A DNA stretch of 64,000 nucleotides from Linanthus parryae. Its lineage: Eukaryota; Streptophyta; Magnoliopsida; Ericales; Polemoniaceae. Both the position numbers and the translations under genes were made by a program. The notes below the pieces were generated by a model. The model worked only from the letters and a program-made list of their open reading frames with translations. It did not search any database and had not been told where the DNA came from. Location of the stretch: the NCBI GenBank assembly GCA_023055425.1, contig JALGPY010000006.1, positions 91,175,935-91,239,934 of the forward strand. The letters are read 5' to 3'. Positions 10,309-21,942 of the stretch are shown piece after piece. Within the stretch, counting starts at the first letter, position 1; each line of letters begins with the position of its first letter.

Positions 10309-11121
10309 TCAGTCTGTGTCGGGAGAAGAAATGTAACGCTTACAATTTTCTAGTTTGTCCTCGACAATTAGATCTTGAATAATATCTGGAGCATCATACA
10401 ATATTTTGTAACGATCAGGTTGTTGTGATCCTATAGATGCAAGCCGCTCTGCGACACTATTGTCCAGTCTTTCGATAGGGATCAAGGCTATTTTCATTCG
10501 CCTCAGTAATGCATATCCGTCATGGATCTCGCGCTTCATCGAGAGCGGAGCAGTGGTCCGCAAATGAAAGATTTTGCTCGCTTCAAAGTTGGAGGTCTCA
10601 ATCTTGATTTCTTTCCAGTCATTCTCATAAGCTGAATGAATACCATGATAAATTGCCCACAGTTCACTTTCCAACTGACTGACACCATCAATTCTTCCTA
10701 TAAAACCAAGCTGCCAGTTTTCATTGTCATCTCGGCAGACACCACCAATTCCACCGGTATTTGTTGCTGGTGAGATAAACCCATGCACACTTATCCTGAT
10801 CACTCCTTCCAGGGAGAGAATCAAATATTAGAATATATGTCACGGATATATTTCAGTTAATGTAGTAGGAAGTATGATATCTCATTGGCTAACTAATATT
10901 ATAGAATAACATGACAGTATTACATTTTCAAAGTACTATTGATATCAAAACATGATGGGCAACTTACTGCGAGGAGTCGAAATAGGACGCGGAGGTGTTT
11001 CTTGAATCAGGGTTGCTGTAGTAACAAACTGCGATAGTGATGGACTTGAAGCTGAGGAACTTGCAATAGTTTGATTACTGGTGACTTCTTCTTCAGAGAC
11101 TGTTCTTTTGTGCATTGACAT
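10309..11121 (-). CDS. RNase H-like (RVT_3) protein, two exons, 216 aa
   Basis: Exon 1 runs 11121-10968 (ATG, then donor GTAAGT) and exon 2 runs 10805-10309 (acceptor GGAAG). The junction keeps frame and the total is 651 bases including the stop. The first 52 residues are Ser/Thr-rich. The rest matches the RNase H-like fold seen in plant RVT_3 proteins: GGIGGVCRDDNENWQLGF, then SQLESELWAIYHGI, then IKIETSNFEAS and NSVAERLASIG. Of the four acidic catalytic positions only the Glu of SELWA is clearly kept; the others appear as His, Ser and Glu. So it is probably a fold without nuclease activity. It sits just after a truncated RPA, repeating the RPA then RNase H order seen at 52749-48535. Confidence 0.72.
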
Positions 11122-11969
11122 TGTTACTACTTATGCTATCCGTAGATAGTTTATGCACCTTGTTATGTTGATGACAGCATCTATAGCTTCCTTATAAAAC
11201 ATGTGAGGTGAAATGCATAGAACATAATGCCAGATTATAGCATACAGTTAGTCCGTGAGTTTGTCAGGTAATTTGTTTCTTTTCATTTGAGTGTTTACAA
11301 ATTCAGCGCTGAGTTACTGTCATTGGATTCATGTGTAGCATGAATATGTGTATCAATGACAACAGTCCCGTGAGCTACTCTGTCATTTTTCAGATGTCAT
11401 TCGGAGCTTTTTTGTACATACCCGTGATGGACGTCCCAATATTTGTGAAATGAAGGCATAGCCTGAAGACTGCAATTTTTTTTTCCTTTTTTTTGGGGGG
11501 GGGGGTGTGTCATGTAAATATTACATCGTAAAGTATGTATCGTGGGAATTTCTTGCCGTGTTTTGACAGTTTTCATTAACAGGCATACTATATTGCATGT
11601 GCATATGATACCGAGTTGCTGACCAAAGAAATTGTGTAAGTATTGGATTTACTGAGGACGTTCTAACATTATAACTTCAGAAATGCTTTCTTTCTGTTTC
11701 CAGATGATGCTGTCACATACTTGTGATTCTATTGTTGTTTGAAGAATAAAATAAAATAACTTGATAATTTAAGAAGCATTATTAGTGGCTATATTATTAT
11801 TCGAGATAGAAGCATAAAGTGATACAATTTCTAATTTAACATAAAGAAGAGGAAACATGATTGCTAATAGTGCAACACGTTGTAGAAGGAAGCAGGCAAA
11901 CATTCACTGATCTGTTGCTGCAGAAGTTGAGTGGCATCGTCTTGGCTTATGCATGGATTATCAATTTCT
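11122..11969. other. non-coding interval in the Helitron
   Basis: No gene seen. It has a homopolymer cluster at about 11479-11504 (T runs followed by a ten-base G run) that could also be an assembly weak point. Confidence 0.5.
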
Positions 11970-12672
11970 TTACCATGCATACTGAACTTGCTTGACAACC
12001 CATTTGGTTATCCTGTGGTTGGTTGGCTGGGTGCATTTTAAGACCCGAACATATAAATTTTCATTTGCATTCTCCACGTTCAAGCCGACGAGTAGAGCTT
12101 CTTGTTCCTGAGAATGGAATGCGGTTTTTTTGGTGCTATATAAGTATGAGTAACTGTAAATTTGATAGGAATAAATAGTGTGTCATGGTCGAAGTCATTT
12201 GGGGCGAGTTAGGCAGTACCTGTGGTGTCATTGTTGCTAGATTTGCAGCAGTGTTTCGGAGGAGTGTCTCCGCAGCCTGGCCGAAAATCATCACATCCAT
12301 TATTCCAGTGTCATCTCGAAGTTCCACCATAACTCGGCATCTGTGAAAATGGTATGTAATCGTATTATACGCGAATGTATTTCTAATTTGTGAATTTTTA
12401 GTATTCGATTATAGTCAGTGAATTCGGTTAATTTTCATGCATTTATCAGGAATAAAAATATTCAACATGGGGCTCGTGTTGCATTGGGTTTTATTACAGA
12501 CGGAACAGTTTGGACGTCGACGCACACGATTGCAATGGTTGCAGGCATTGAACCATGTGGTTTGACTTGTCGGAAAGATCCGTGCCGATACCTTAATCCA
12601 GGCTTCTTCATACATAGGCTTTTCGGTGTTGGATGCAGCCGAAGAAACAGATATCAGAAGGACGGATTATAA
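11970..12672 (-). pseudogene. truncated RPA70-like gene, DBD-C part only
   Basis: Three exons are readable. About 12672-12480 encodes the zinc-ribbon part of the RPA large-subunit C domain (WFNACNHCNRV then CSVCNKTQC). 12340-12220 encodes LRDDTGIMDVMIFGQAAETLL, with acceptor TTCACAG and donor GTACTG. 12107-11970 encodes the last helix and ends QVQYAW then stop. The exon boundaries match those of the full RPA gene at 50554-52749, whose last exons read IGDDTGALNVVVFGHGVEAVL and EQKELLLKANE. DBD-A and DBD-B are missing upstream; 12673-13822 holds nothing similar. The Tat insertion lies 1.1 kb upstream and is not the direct cause of the loss. Normal role: single-strand DNA binding. Confidence 0.75.
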
Positions 12673-13822
12673 AATAAACATGTTTGAAGGAAGTTAAATT
12701 ATGATTAAGGTGAAAGATTGAAAAGCAAGAGGGAGATATATCCGAAGAGAAGAATGTGTCGAAAGATTGTGTGAAAAAATAACTTTTGGAAATTGAAAAG
12801 GTGAAAATATACGAAGATCAATATATTATGACATAGTTGGATATCGTGGTATTCGATCCAATATGTGATAAAAATAATTGGAAGTTGTGTTACTTTACCA
12901 ATGACGCACGAATATCTGCAATCTTGGATGGCATCATCTTGAAATTACACTGGATTTCTTAGTTGTATTCTGATACAAATTGTAGAGCTGAATGGTATTG
13001 CTTGCAATTTGATACTGATTTTGAACATGGGAAGCAATTCTTATATAGTGAGTTCGACTCTCTCAGCCCACATTTTGTGCAATATATAATTAATGTATTT
13101 CCTAATTTCGATGTAACCATTGCAGATTGAATTTTCATCATATTATTTCATATGTGTTGATGGTGTCTTGCATTGACAGTTCACATTCATAGATAATTGC
13201 CCATGCAATTTGCAGAGGTTATTCACATGATCATGAATATTTCCACACTATCTGATCAGTGGGTGCTTTCCAAGAGGGTTCATATATCAATGAGTTATTT
13301 GGAGCCTTGTTAGCACATTGCAGCTGAAATTGAAAAGAGATACTCTGCAAACTCCTCTGCCAACCGTTCATTTACTGTGACTTTCAATGTGTAGATTCAG
13401 TATGTAGACAGGTATAGCTCATCTTCATGACCTGGTAGATATTGCAACAAATGCATTCTCTAGAGTTTGCATGTGTGGAATCTCGAGGCATTGAATTCTA
13501 CAACTGCAGGTGTGCATTCTAATTGGATAGTATTCAATCTAATGCAGCAGTTGAAATGCTGTTGTCTTGTGTGTGGAGGATTTGCCTAAATTAGTACTGC
13601 AGCTGAAATTATTAAGATTGGTTATGTCTGAAGAGGCTATGTTTGATTGAAACAGAAGAAACAGAGGTAGCATGTGATACTTGATTTGATTATTTATCCT
13701 AAAACTTGTTCTGAATAAGTTGATTGTTGATATCCAACAATATATGTGAATCAGTATGTAAGTTCATGCATTAGATATTAAGCAACCCACAGACAAAGCA
13801 TTAAAATAGTTAATACATGATG
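12673..13822. other. non-coding interval between truncated RPA and Tat element
   Basis: AT-rich, with no frame or repeat that I can support. It ends in the five-base target duplication CATGT at 13823-13827, which recurs at 43365-43369. Confidence 0.55.
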
Positions 13823-13827
13823 CATGT

Positions 13828-14455
13828 TGTGCACAAGAGATTCCGGCGGGGAGATCTCCGTGTACACCGTATGTAGAGGATCAGAGATGGCACAGGAAGA
13901 GTTGGGTTGTGTGTAGGGAGAGAGTAAGGCAGTAGTAATGTCTGAGAGAGAGACAGAGGTTTGGCAGAGCTTCCGCGTATGGCTAGTGTGTTCTCCTTTG
14001 TATGGAAAGGTTAACGTCCTATATATAATGGAGAATGTGACCGTTGCAGTGTGGTTAATGTGCCCATCAATGGCGGCTTAATTAGCTTAACTGCAACGGC
14101 ACGTTCGTCCGCCTGTATAGGGACCGTTACAGCACGTTATGCGCGAATACCGGAACCGTTATGAGGTTGACCGGGTTTGACCGGATTGACCGGGTTTATG
14201 GAGCTGGTGCCATAAATCTCTCAAAAGCAGTTACTAAAGGTCGCGTGCGGGCTTGGCTCGCACGCGACAGGACTTACTCTAGCCTCCAAACCACTAAGTC
14301 CCTACAAGTCCCGTGCAGTGGTATGCGAGGGCTCTGTCTCGCAGCCCCCACATGGATCAGCGCGGCTGGTGATCCAGTGTGTGTGAAGCACAATATGGTG
14401 TGCTGGATGGTTGCCATGTGGCCAAGATATGCTAGCTCAGAAAGCACTATCTACA
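13828..14455 (-). repeat. 3' LTR of the Tat element (628 bp)
   Basis: On the plus strand it begins TGTGCACAAGAG and ends ATCTACA; on its own strand TG...CA. A TATA box for minus-strand transcription (TATATATA) lies at 14020-14027. The LTR pair differs at eight positions that I can see, for example G/T at 13850 against 42759. Confidence 0.95.
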
Positions 14456-14470
14456 TTAGCCCCCTTTCTG
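14456..14470 (-). other. polypurine tract of the Tat element
   Basis: The minus strand reads CAGAAAGGGGGCTAA directly before the 3' LTR start, the usual plus-strand primer. Confidence 0.8.
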
Positions 14471-14718
14471 CGCGTGAAGGCTCATAGCTGTATAGACTTC
14501 CATGCGCGGAAACCAACATACGCGTCGCCACCACGCACCAATTCAAACACGAGTAAATTCAGCCCCCGTGCGTGCCATTATGACCTAAAACCCCTAGAGT
14601 CGTTCCGTCTGGTCTTTAGGGTTTTATGCGTGACGTCAGCTTGTCCTATGATTGCGCGATTCGACGGTGACGGTTGCGATTCGACTACTGAAAGGACGCA
14701 ACCCTTCATTGTTTTTGG

Positions 14719-14725
14719 ATAAATA
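14719..14725 (+). promoter_or_regulatory. possible TATA box of the antisense PMD gene
   Basis: ATAAATA lies 470 bases upstream of the ATG at 15197. A pyrimidine-rich stretch ending in GCAG at 15191-15194 just before the ATG looks like a 3' splice site, so the leader probably contains an intron. Confidence 0.35.
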
Positions 14726-15196
14726 CTTTGTACTCTCCATTGTTGCAAAGCATCACTTCTTTCTCTTAAAGTGAATGATACCCGGAAGTCTTCGAGAGCA
14801 GATTCAGATAATCAATCACCAGTTCAGAACTGCAAATCGTCTTCTTCAACTGTGTGTATCCAAGCAGGCTTCACGGAAACAAGGTTGGCCTTGTTCAATT
14901 TCGATTTGAAATACTAGTATATGCTTCGAACTGCGTTGGATCTGCAAACCCATTATCTGCTGAAAAACTTGTAAAGGGACTCACAATCTTTGAATTCAAT
15001 TTCGATTTAATCCCCAATGATAAGGACCTTGAATGTAGGGCTTTTGGAATTTCTGTTAATGCAAACAATTCCAATCCCTAATTTCTGAAATTGATACCAG
15101 AAACTGTTCATCTTTCTTCCCATAGATCTTGAATTCTCGAAATTCAAACTGAAGTGTGGCATATTTCTCCCCCCTTTTTCTTGCTCTTCCGCAGGA

Positions 15197-15298
15197 ATGG
15201 CCAAGACAAAAGGAACTAGACCCACCAAGGAGGACGAAGAGATACCTGATCTTCCGCGAGCTTTATGGCGAAAAGCCCCCTATCTGGGTGGCAAAGAC
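15197..15298 (+). pseudogene. PMD gene exon 1, 5' part, cut by copia insertion
   Basis: ATG 15197-15199 opens 34 codons (MAKTKGTRPTKEDEEIPDLP at the start) that end exactly at the target duplication AAGAC (15294-15298). The same duplication recurs at 23504-23508, and coding resumes at 23509 in the same phase with FYHARVKAKK. So the nested copia element sits inside exon 1 and nothing else was lost. A 3' splice-like sequence directly precedes the ATG. Transcription is opposite to the host Tat element. As it stands the gene would give a truncated product. Confidence 0.8.
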
Positions 15299-16859
15299 TG
15301 TTGGAATTGTGCCCTAGAGGCAATCAATTAATTGTGACATTTATGGATTTACGATTCATTATGTTATCAATATGGAGATATGTTAACATGAATGAAGTCC
15401 TTAGAATATAAGTGTTATATTCTTAAATATCCCTAGTCAATTATAATGATTAATGGGACAATCATCTATAGACTAGTATGGGGTTGGATTGATATGGAGA
15501 TATCATGATCCAACACATGGGTATGCATTAGGAGTAATGGCATACTGGATTGACCCATCTCCGAGAAGGCTACATACATGTTATGTTAAGTCACAAGCGC
15601 TTCTCGCGGTGCAAACGGTATTGTCATCCTTAGACTTGAAGTCACTAGATATTCTAGTTGTGGATTATTGTGATCTTGGTAGCGTTAAACGCTACACCGT
15701 AACTGGGTAGTTATAAAGGCGTGTACTGGATACAATAAGAAGCAAGCTTAGAGATCGTAGTGGACGTAGAGAGGATTTGTCCCTCCCACATAACAGGAGC
15801 AAATATCCTAGGCCACTCGAGGGATAGTGCTTATAAAATGTCTGGCCAGACTCAAATAAATCAATATGGGATATTGATGTTGTTTGCACGAATAAGGCTA
15901 TTCCAGGATCGAGAAACTATGGATTGGATATACGAGTGTGACTTGTATGTCTCGTGTCCAATCCGGATATTGGGACAAAGGGATGAGACAATTACTTGCA
16001 CAAGGTTTGTCATGATGACTATTCTATTTGTTGGCTAGAATGGATGTCTTGCTAGAGGCCGCTCCATATTAGTAAATTGTTACTACCAACTAAATAGAAC
16101 CTATGGGGTCACACGCCATATAGGGGTGAACTAGACATGGGAAATAATTAATTAATATGATTAATTAATTAAAAGGATCAAATCGCAACAACTTGCTAAC
16201 TTAGTAGGACTAATATGCAAGTTGGACTAATCCATGTATAGACATGATTAGGATTTGCCAAGGTGGCCTAATTCATGTAGGGACATGATTAGGATTAATT
16301 TGCAAATAGAACTAATCCATGTATTGACATGATAAGGACTATTTTGCAAAAGGGACTAATCCGAACTTGAGTAGGATTATGAGGGGTTCTTTATGTAGTA
16401 GGACAAGGAGTTGTTGGACTATATAAAGAACACTCCTAGCTTATTTTTCTCCCAACACACCACACATCTATTTGATAGAAGAAAGGAGAGAACAAAGCAA
16501 GGAGAGAGCAAGTCCCATAGAGGGCCGAACCCCCCTAGGGATTGCCGCCCCCTACCCGTCGGCCTAAAGGGTGCCGCCCCTACCTTGGCACTCCATTGTT
16601 GGCGATTTCTTCTTCCTCCTCCATTCTTCCTAGCTAGCACATGGATTTGGAGGATCTAGATCTCACCTCTAGGCGTGGATCAACCGTAGAGACGTGACAC
16701 TATTCGCGTTTGAAGTCATCAAGGAGAACCCAAAGGTGTGTTTATGATTTCTAACCCTTACCATCGTTATGTCTCTTGACTTGTGATCCTTGGAGGGTTT
16801 TGCATGGTTTTTTGTTTGATTATGCTTCCGTTGTGCGATCCATGTATCAAATCCCTACA
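15299..16859 (+). repeat. 5' LTR of the nested copia element (1561 bp)
   Basis: Runs from TGTTGGAATTGTGCCC to ATCCCTACA. A TATA box TATATAAA lies at 16420-16427, about 440 bases before the LTR end. The stretch at 16500-16600 is GC-rich in an otherwise AT-rich LTR. The short frames inside recur in the 3' LTR and are not treated as genes. Confidence 0.96.
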
Positions 16860-16860
16860 G

Positions 16861-16873
16861 TGGTATCAGAGCC
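16861..16873 (+). other. primer binding site, initiator-Met tRNA (nested copia)
   Basis: TGGTATCAGAGCC starts one base after the LTR end. Confidence 0.95.
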
Positions 16874-17159
16874 ACAGGTCGTAGAGCATAAACGTGGTTT
16901 ATGTGTTACGTTTTAGTTGTTTTACACCTTAAATTGATTGTTTATCGCGTAAAACAAGACAAATCAAGCATGGGATGCAATTTGTCAATCATCTATCATA
17001 ACAAGATCTAATTTTTGCATTGGATGCATGAATTAGTGAGTTTGAGAAATTTTAGGATCTTAGATCTAGGGTTTGGGCATCCTTGGGGAAGAAGGAGTTC
17101 TTTCCATACAAGGAAACAACCAAACTTGGGCACCAAGCAAGGGAGTTGTTTTGGAAACA

Positions 17160-17320
17160 ACTCCCAAAGGAGGTTCGGCCCCCCTAGGGGACCGCCCCTC
17201 CTTGCTTGCCGCCCAAGCAAGGCCGCCCTAGGGGCCGGGGCAGCCCTAGCCCGCGGCCTAGCCGCGTGGGCTAGGGGCCGGCCGGCCCTAGGGCCTTGCG
17301 GTTCACCTTTTTGGGCCCGG
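17160..17320 (+). other. GC-rich leader island of the nested copia element
   Basis: About 160 bases of GC-rich sequence with repeated CCTAGGGG-type and GGCCGG palindromes, 300 bases after the primer site, in a strongly AT-rich interior. Likely to form stable RNA structure. A packaging or translation role would be a guess. The frames on both strands here are by-products of the composition. Confidence 0.45.
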
Positions 17321-17379
17321 GCAATTGGATTGTTGGGCCCATGGACCGTTTTAACCCTAGAACATCCTAAAATCAATTA

Positions 17380-19749
17380 AAATTGACCAAGCGCGTTAAA
17401 ATTGGATTTTAACTGTTTATGTGCAATTCGCATGGTGATTGGATATGGCCTTAGGATGTGGTTTGATGTGGATGTTTAATTTTGTGGTTTGGTTTTACGG
17501 CCTGCGAGCTGATCAATTAATTGTAATAATTAATTAGGGTTTTATGGCCTGTGAGCCATTTTTTTTCTCAACTTGTGAGATTTATTTTATTTAGTATAGA
17601 AGTTAGCTAGTGCTAGATAAAGTAGATTGTTAGCCAAGATTGGAGAAAAGAAGCCCAAAGCCAAAAGGAGCCACAAAAGATGGAGCATGGAGCATGGAGC
17701 ATTCCACATGACTATGAAGGATGGACCAAAAGATCAAGACGCATGGAGATGTGTTTGCTTTTAGGGTTCATAGATAATTCCATTGGCTTGGAATTATCTT
17801 AGTCTAAAAAAGGCCATACCCACATCACGTTTAATTTCTATTTTGTGGTTGTTTATTTTATTGTCTTATTATTGTGTGGTTGGTGTATGGATGATGCATG
17901 CAATTAGGATAATAAGATAATTAGACAACCCGGATCTATTATTTGGAGTTGTGCCCAAACTCAAATAGATAGATTAGTTGATATTGATCAACAAAACAAT
18001 TAAAATTGAATTTAAAATCCCTCAAAATTCGAATATTGTGTTCTTGCCTTCTCGTTATTTAAACACTCATGATCATCATTATTTATCAAGTTCGTGCGTG
18101 CCAAAGCATGGCGACTTGCTTCATAATGATGGAATGCGATGGCACGTAACAATGTGCAATTGTTTAGATAAGAGGTTGAACACAACTAGGCTATTAATTT
18201 GATTAAGAAACCTAGAGGCAATCAATTGGGATTATCCATATGGATGGATAAATAAGGAGTTATTTGCCCAATTGAACCAAGAGTTGCATAAGGGATGCAA
18301 TTGGAATTGTTCCTACCTAAAGTAGTCAAATTATGGGTGACTTGCCAAAGCAAGCTCATAAGGAGATGAAACATGGATCTTGGCCCACTAAAAAATATAA
18401 GGATATTTTCCGCATTAATATCTTGAGGGTTATTAATCCGTAGTAAAATAGTGGGAGCTATATTTGACAATTTAAATCCTTGTTGAATATAGTTATACGT
18501 CACAAACATTGCATAATCCTATTATGTTGAATACCCATGGCATTAAACAAATAAAACGCGACTTTATCTTTTTCTAGACTGGTATTAAATTGAGAATTGT
18601 TCTCAAATAAAAGGAAATTGTTGTACTTCGTAGAACATAAAGTTCTCTTCCTACCAACTACCAAAACACACTAAAACCTAATGGAAGGAACACCAAAGAA
18701 TGGTTCTTTGGTTATGACTTGCCTCATGCTAGCCGCCATGAACTCTGAGCTTTGGAAGCAAGAAGAGAGACATGGAGAAGTATGATATGATCATACATTG
18801 AAAGAAGCTCTTTCAAAAGAACGAGCTAGACATGAAAGGTTTGAAGTGTTGCTCTACTTTGGGTTATGCAAATATACTAATTCAATATGATTGAAACATT
18901 AGTGAATGGGAATTATCTATGAGATAGATAAAGAATAAACGGTTATTCACCCAAGTGGACCAAGAATTGCATTGGATGCAATTATAGTTTTGTTTTAAAG
19001 TTGATTTACTCAATATGATTGAAAAATCACTAAAACAAAACACTAATAATGGGCATGGGCAAAGTTGTTAATGGATAACAGCATGGGTAAGGACAAATAG
19101 TTTGCGCCGACCCCATGGGTATAGAGCAAGCATGTTGCTAAAACCAAGTTGCCTTAGAGTCCCATAGGTGGTATAGAGGAAGAGAAACTACCCAAAGTAC
19201 CTGGAAGTAAGTAATAAAGGAATTATGAATTCCAATATAGGTATTTTGTTATAAAATCAATGTGTCTATCTTATCATCATAAGTATATGATACTAGATGA
19301 GGATCTCACATTTATAGAAATGTGGTGGATCTCAAGAGACGAAGACAATTGGATAAGGAAGAAATAATCCTACACGTGGGGCTATGAAGCAAAGGGTTGC
19401 TGAATAAGCCGTGGGGAATTATTTCTACCTTTAAGAAATTGTTCATGAATTAGACAAAAGCGATAATGTCCCTACTATGAGTAGGACCATTATCATAGTT
19501 TCTTGTTTGGACAAGAAATCTACTTATCATAATAAAAGGACAAATGTTGTTCCATTTATTATGGTATGCGTTATTGTAATGCAATTTTGTCTAAGTGGAT
19601 TATATATCCATGATCATGATAATTTCATCTATAACATTAATACCTAGAGGTTTGCATATAATGATATGAACTTCACTTATCTTTAGCATTATCGTTTAGG
19701 CCTCATAAATAATAGATACATATCTAGAACTCCATGAGGATGGATTTCT
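17380..19749 (+). other. nested copia interior without readable genes
   Basis: This should correspond to gag and protease but I could not find a convincing capsid, zinc-knuckle or protease motif; stops are frequent in all frames. Confidence 0.5.
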
Positions 19750-21900
19750 GGAACTCATTTGATTATTGAATCATATGAGACATGTAAGACTTATTAGGCA
19801 AAGATATGATCTTTTGGGAATCATACATATTGATGTATGAAGGCCGCTAAGCGCAAATGCTAAAGATGGTTTTCAGTACTTCATCATATTTACTGATGGG
19901 ATCAGGGAAATATGGATTTGTGTATCTTAGGAAGAAACAAATCAGAATCCTTTGAATTGTTCAAAGTATTCAGGAATGAAGTAGAGAACCAGCTTGGCAA
20001 AAGTATTTAGGCTCTACGATTGGATCATAGAGGAGAGTGCTTGAGCCAAGAGTTTGACAAGAATCTATGGGAGTATTGGATATGATCCAAAACTCGCTCC
20101 ACCTAGCACGCCACATGGGTTTGGCGTGTATAAGAGGAGAGTTCAAACCGTGTAGGACACGGTTCGGTCCAAGATGAGTCAAACAGAACTTCCAGTTTAC
20201 TTTTGGGGCTATGTTCTAAATTACAGCATATTTCGCCCTTAACCTAGTTCCATCAAAAACGAAATATGAATAACGCCATATGAGATATGGACTAGGAAAA
20301 GTGTCCTAGTATGTCATTCATAAAGATTTGGGGTTATGAAGTTTATGTAAAAGAGTTTACAAATAAACTTGGAACCAAGTCAGGATAAATGTTTTGTGGG
20401 ATATCCTGAAAAGGATATTATTTCTACAACCCTATCGAGAACAAACTGTTTGTTGCTCGAACTACAGTGTTTCTAGGTAGAGATTGTCTCTAAGAGAAAC
20501 AGTGGGAGGACAGTAGAACTTGAAAAGTTCAAGAACCACAATAGAACATTGACCCGTTTGATGGAACATGAGCAGGATCACAAGGTGTTGTGGAGCAACC
20601 TACTCAGATAACACAAGAACCTCGTAGGTCAGGTAGGATATGTCAAGGGACTAGAGTAATAAGGATTTCTCATAACCCCTGATATATTGCTCATCGAGAT
20701 GAGCCTACAACCTATGAGATGGCCACGTGTGGCCATGCTCGCAGAAATGGCTTGGAGCCATGAGATACGATATGGAATCCATGTATACCAACAAAGTATA
20801 GACTTTGGTGGAACCACCTGAAGGGTAGGACCCATAGGGTGCAAGTGGGTTATGAGGAAACCAACATGGATGGTAATATGATTACTTCTAAAGGAAAATT
20901 GGTAGGAAAGGGATTTCATGTGAGTTCATAGTATAGACTATGACGAAATCTTTCCCCAATTGTGATGCTTAAATCCATTCACATCTTGCTTGTAGCAATC
21001 TATTTATAGATTTGATCAAGCTTCTAGGAGTTGGACTCTTCAAATGGATGATGTAATCAAAGGAGTTTGATTCCATCAAAATTGAAGATGAGACTTGTGT
21101 TTACAAGAAGGTTAGTGGGAGCACAGTTATTTTTCTGGTCTTGTATGTGGAGACATACTTAATCATTGGGAATGTTGCCCCTACTTGGCAGTCTTACGTA
21201 GATTGACTAGGGAGTTGACTTTCTAATGGTAGACCTAAGCGAAGCAACTTGTGAAGATCTATTGAGGTAGATCAAGATGGTTGTGTAGCTTAGGTCATAG
21301 TACATAAATTGACAAAGGTGTTGAAATGGTTCAACGTGAAAAGAATATTGATTCTTACCCATGTCACATGGAATTAGTCTTTGGAAGGCTAATTGTCTTA
21401 CCAATTAGATTGGGAATGGACCGTATGAATTAGATTCACGAGATACGCCATGAGATGTACTAGGCCAGACGTGTCATATGGCATGACACAAAGATACCAG
21501 TCATATCCGGGTGAGAGTCACGGGACTAATTATCAAGATTATCCTTTAGTACTTGAGAAGCACTAAAGATGAATTTTTGATAAATAGATAATATGAAGAG
21601 TTTGCTGTAAGGGGTTACAGTGATGCGAACTTCAAATCTGACAAAGAAGATTTCAGATTATAAGTCGAGTTTTTGAGTTTTGCCCTAGTGGGAGCGACTG
21701 TGAGCTGGAAAGGTTCCAGGCAAGATTCAGTCACTGATTCTAACATAAAGGACTGAGTAAATTAATGCATAAAGATGCATTTATTCAGAATATTCAATCT
21801 CAATCAAATTGTTGATAAAGGAGATGTGAATATTTGCAAAGCGCCAGCGGATGTCTCGCCCCTACGCAGTGTAAGCGTGAAGGGCCGCGCTAGATCAATA
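19750..21900 (+). pseudogene. relic of copia pol (integrase, RT, RNase H)
   Basis: Pieces in shifting frames match copia pol. An integrase start reads GIIHIDV and DGFQYFIIFTDG (about 19800-19900). A D-x-E region remnant lies near 20020. YFWGYVLNYSIF then a VPSKT-like piece lies near 20200-20260. An RT start similar to the usual SMYTNKVWTLVEPPEG lies near 20780-20830, DYDEIF near 20940, a SRSWTLQMDD piece near 21030, and RNase H GYSDANFKSDKEDF with VSWKGSRQDSV near 21610-21740. Stops and frameshifts are dense, so no product is made. Confidence 0.8.
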
Positions 21901-21930
21901 GGCATATGATGCAGGAGATTGACTCTAGTG

Positions 21931-21942
21931 CAAGTGGGAGAC
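21931..21942 (+). other. polypurine tract of the nested copia element
   Basis: CAAGTGGGAGAC directly precedes the 3' LTR. Confidence 0.85.

Noticed and set aside
13823..13827. Tat LTR copies as parts of two different solo LTRs
   Set aside because: The same CATGT flanks both outer ends and the primer site and polypurine tract face inward, so it is one element.
15489..16659. Several short ORFs repeated at 22133-23303
   Set aside because: They lie in the two copies of the copia LTR; repetition is due to LTR identity, not to conserved genes.
17008..17380. Overlapping frames of about 120 aa on both strands
   Set aside because: They result from the GC-rich palindromic leader of the copia element, where stops are rare; composition is Pro/Gly/Ala/Arg only.
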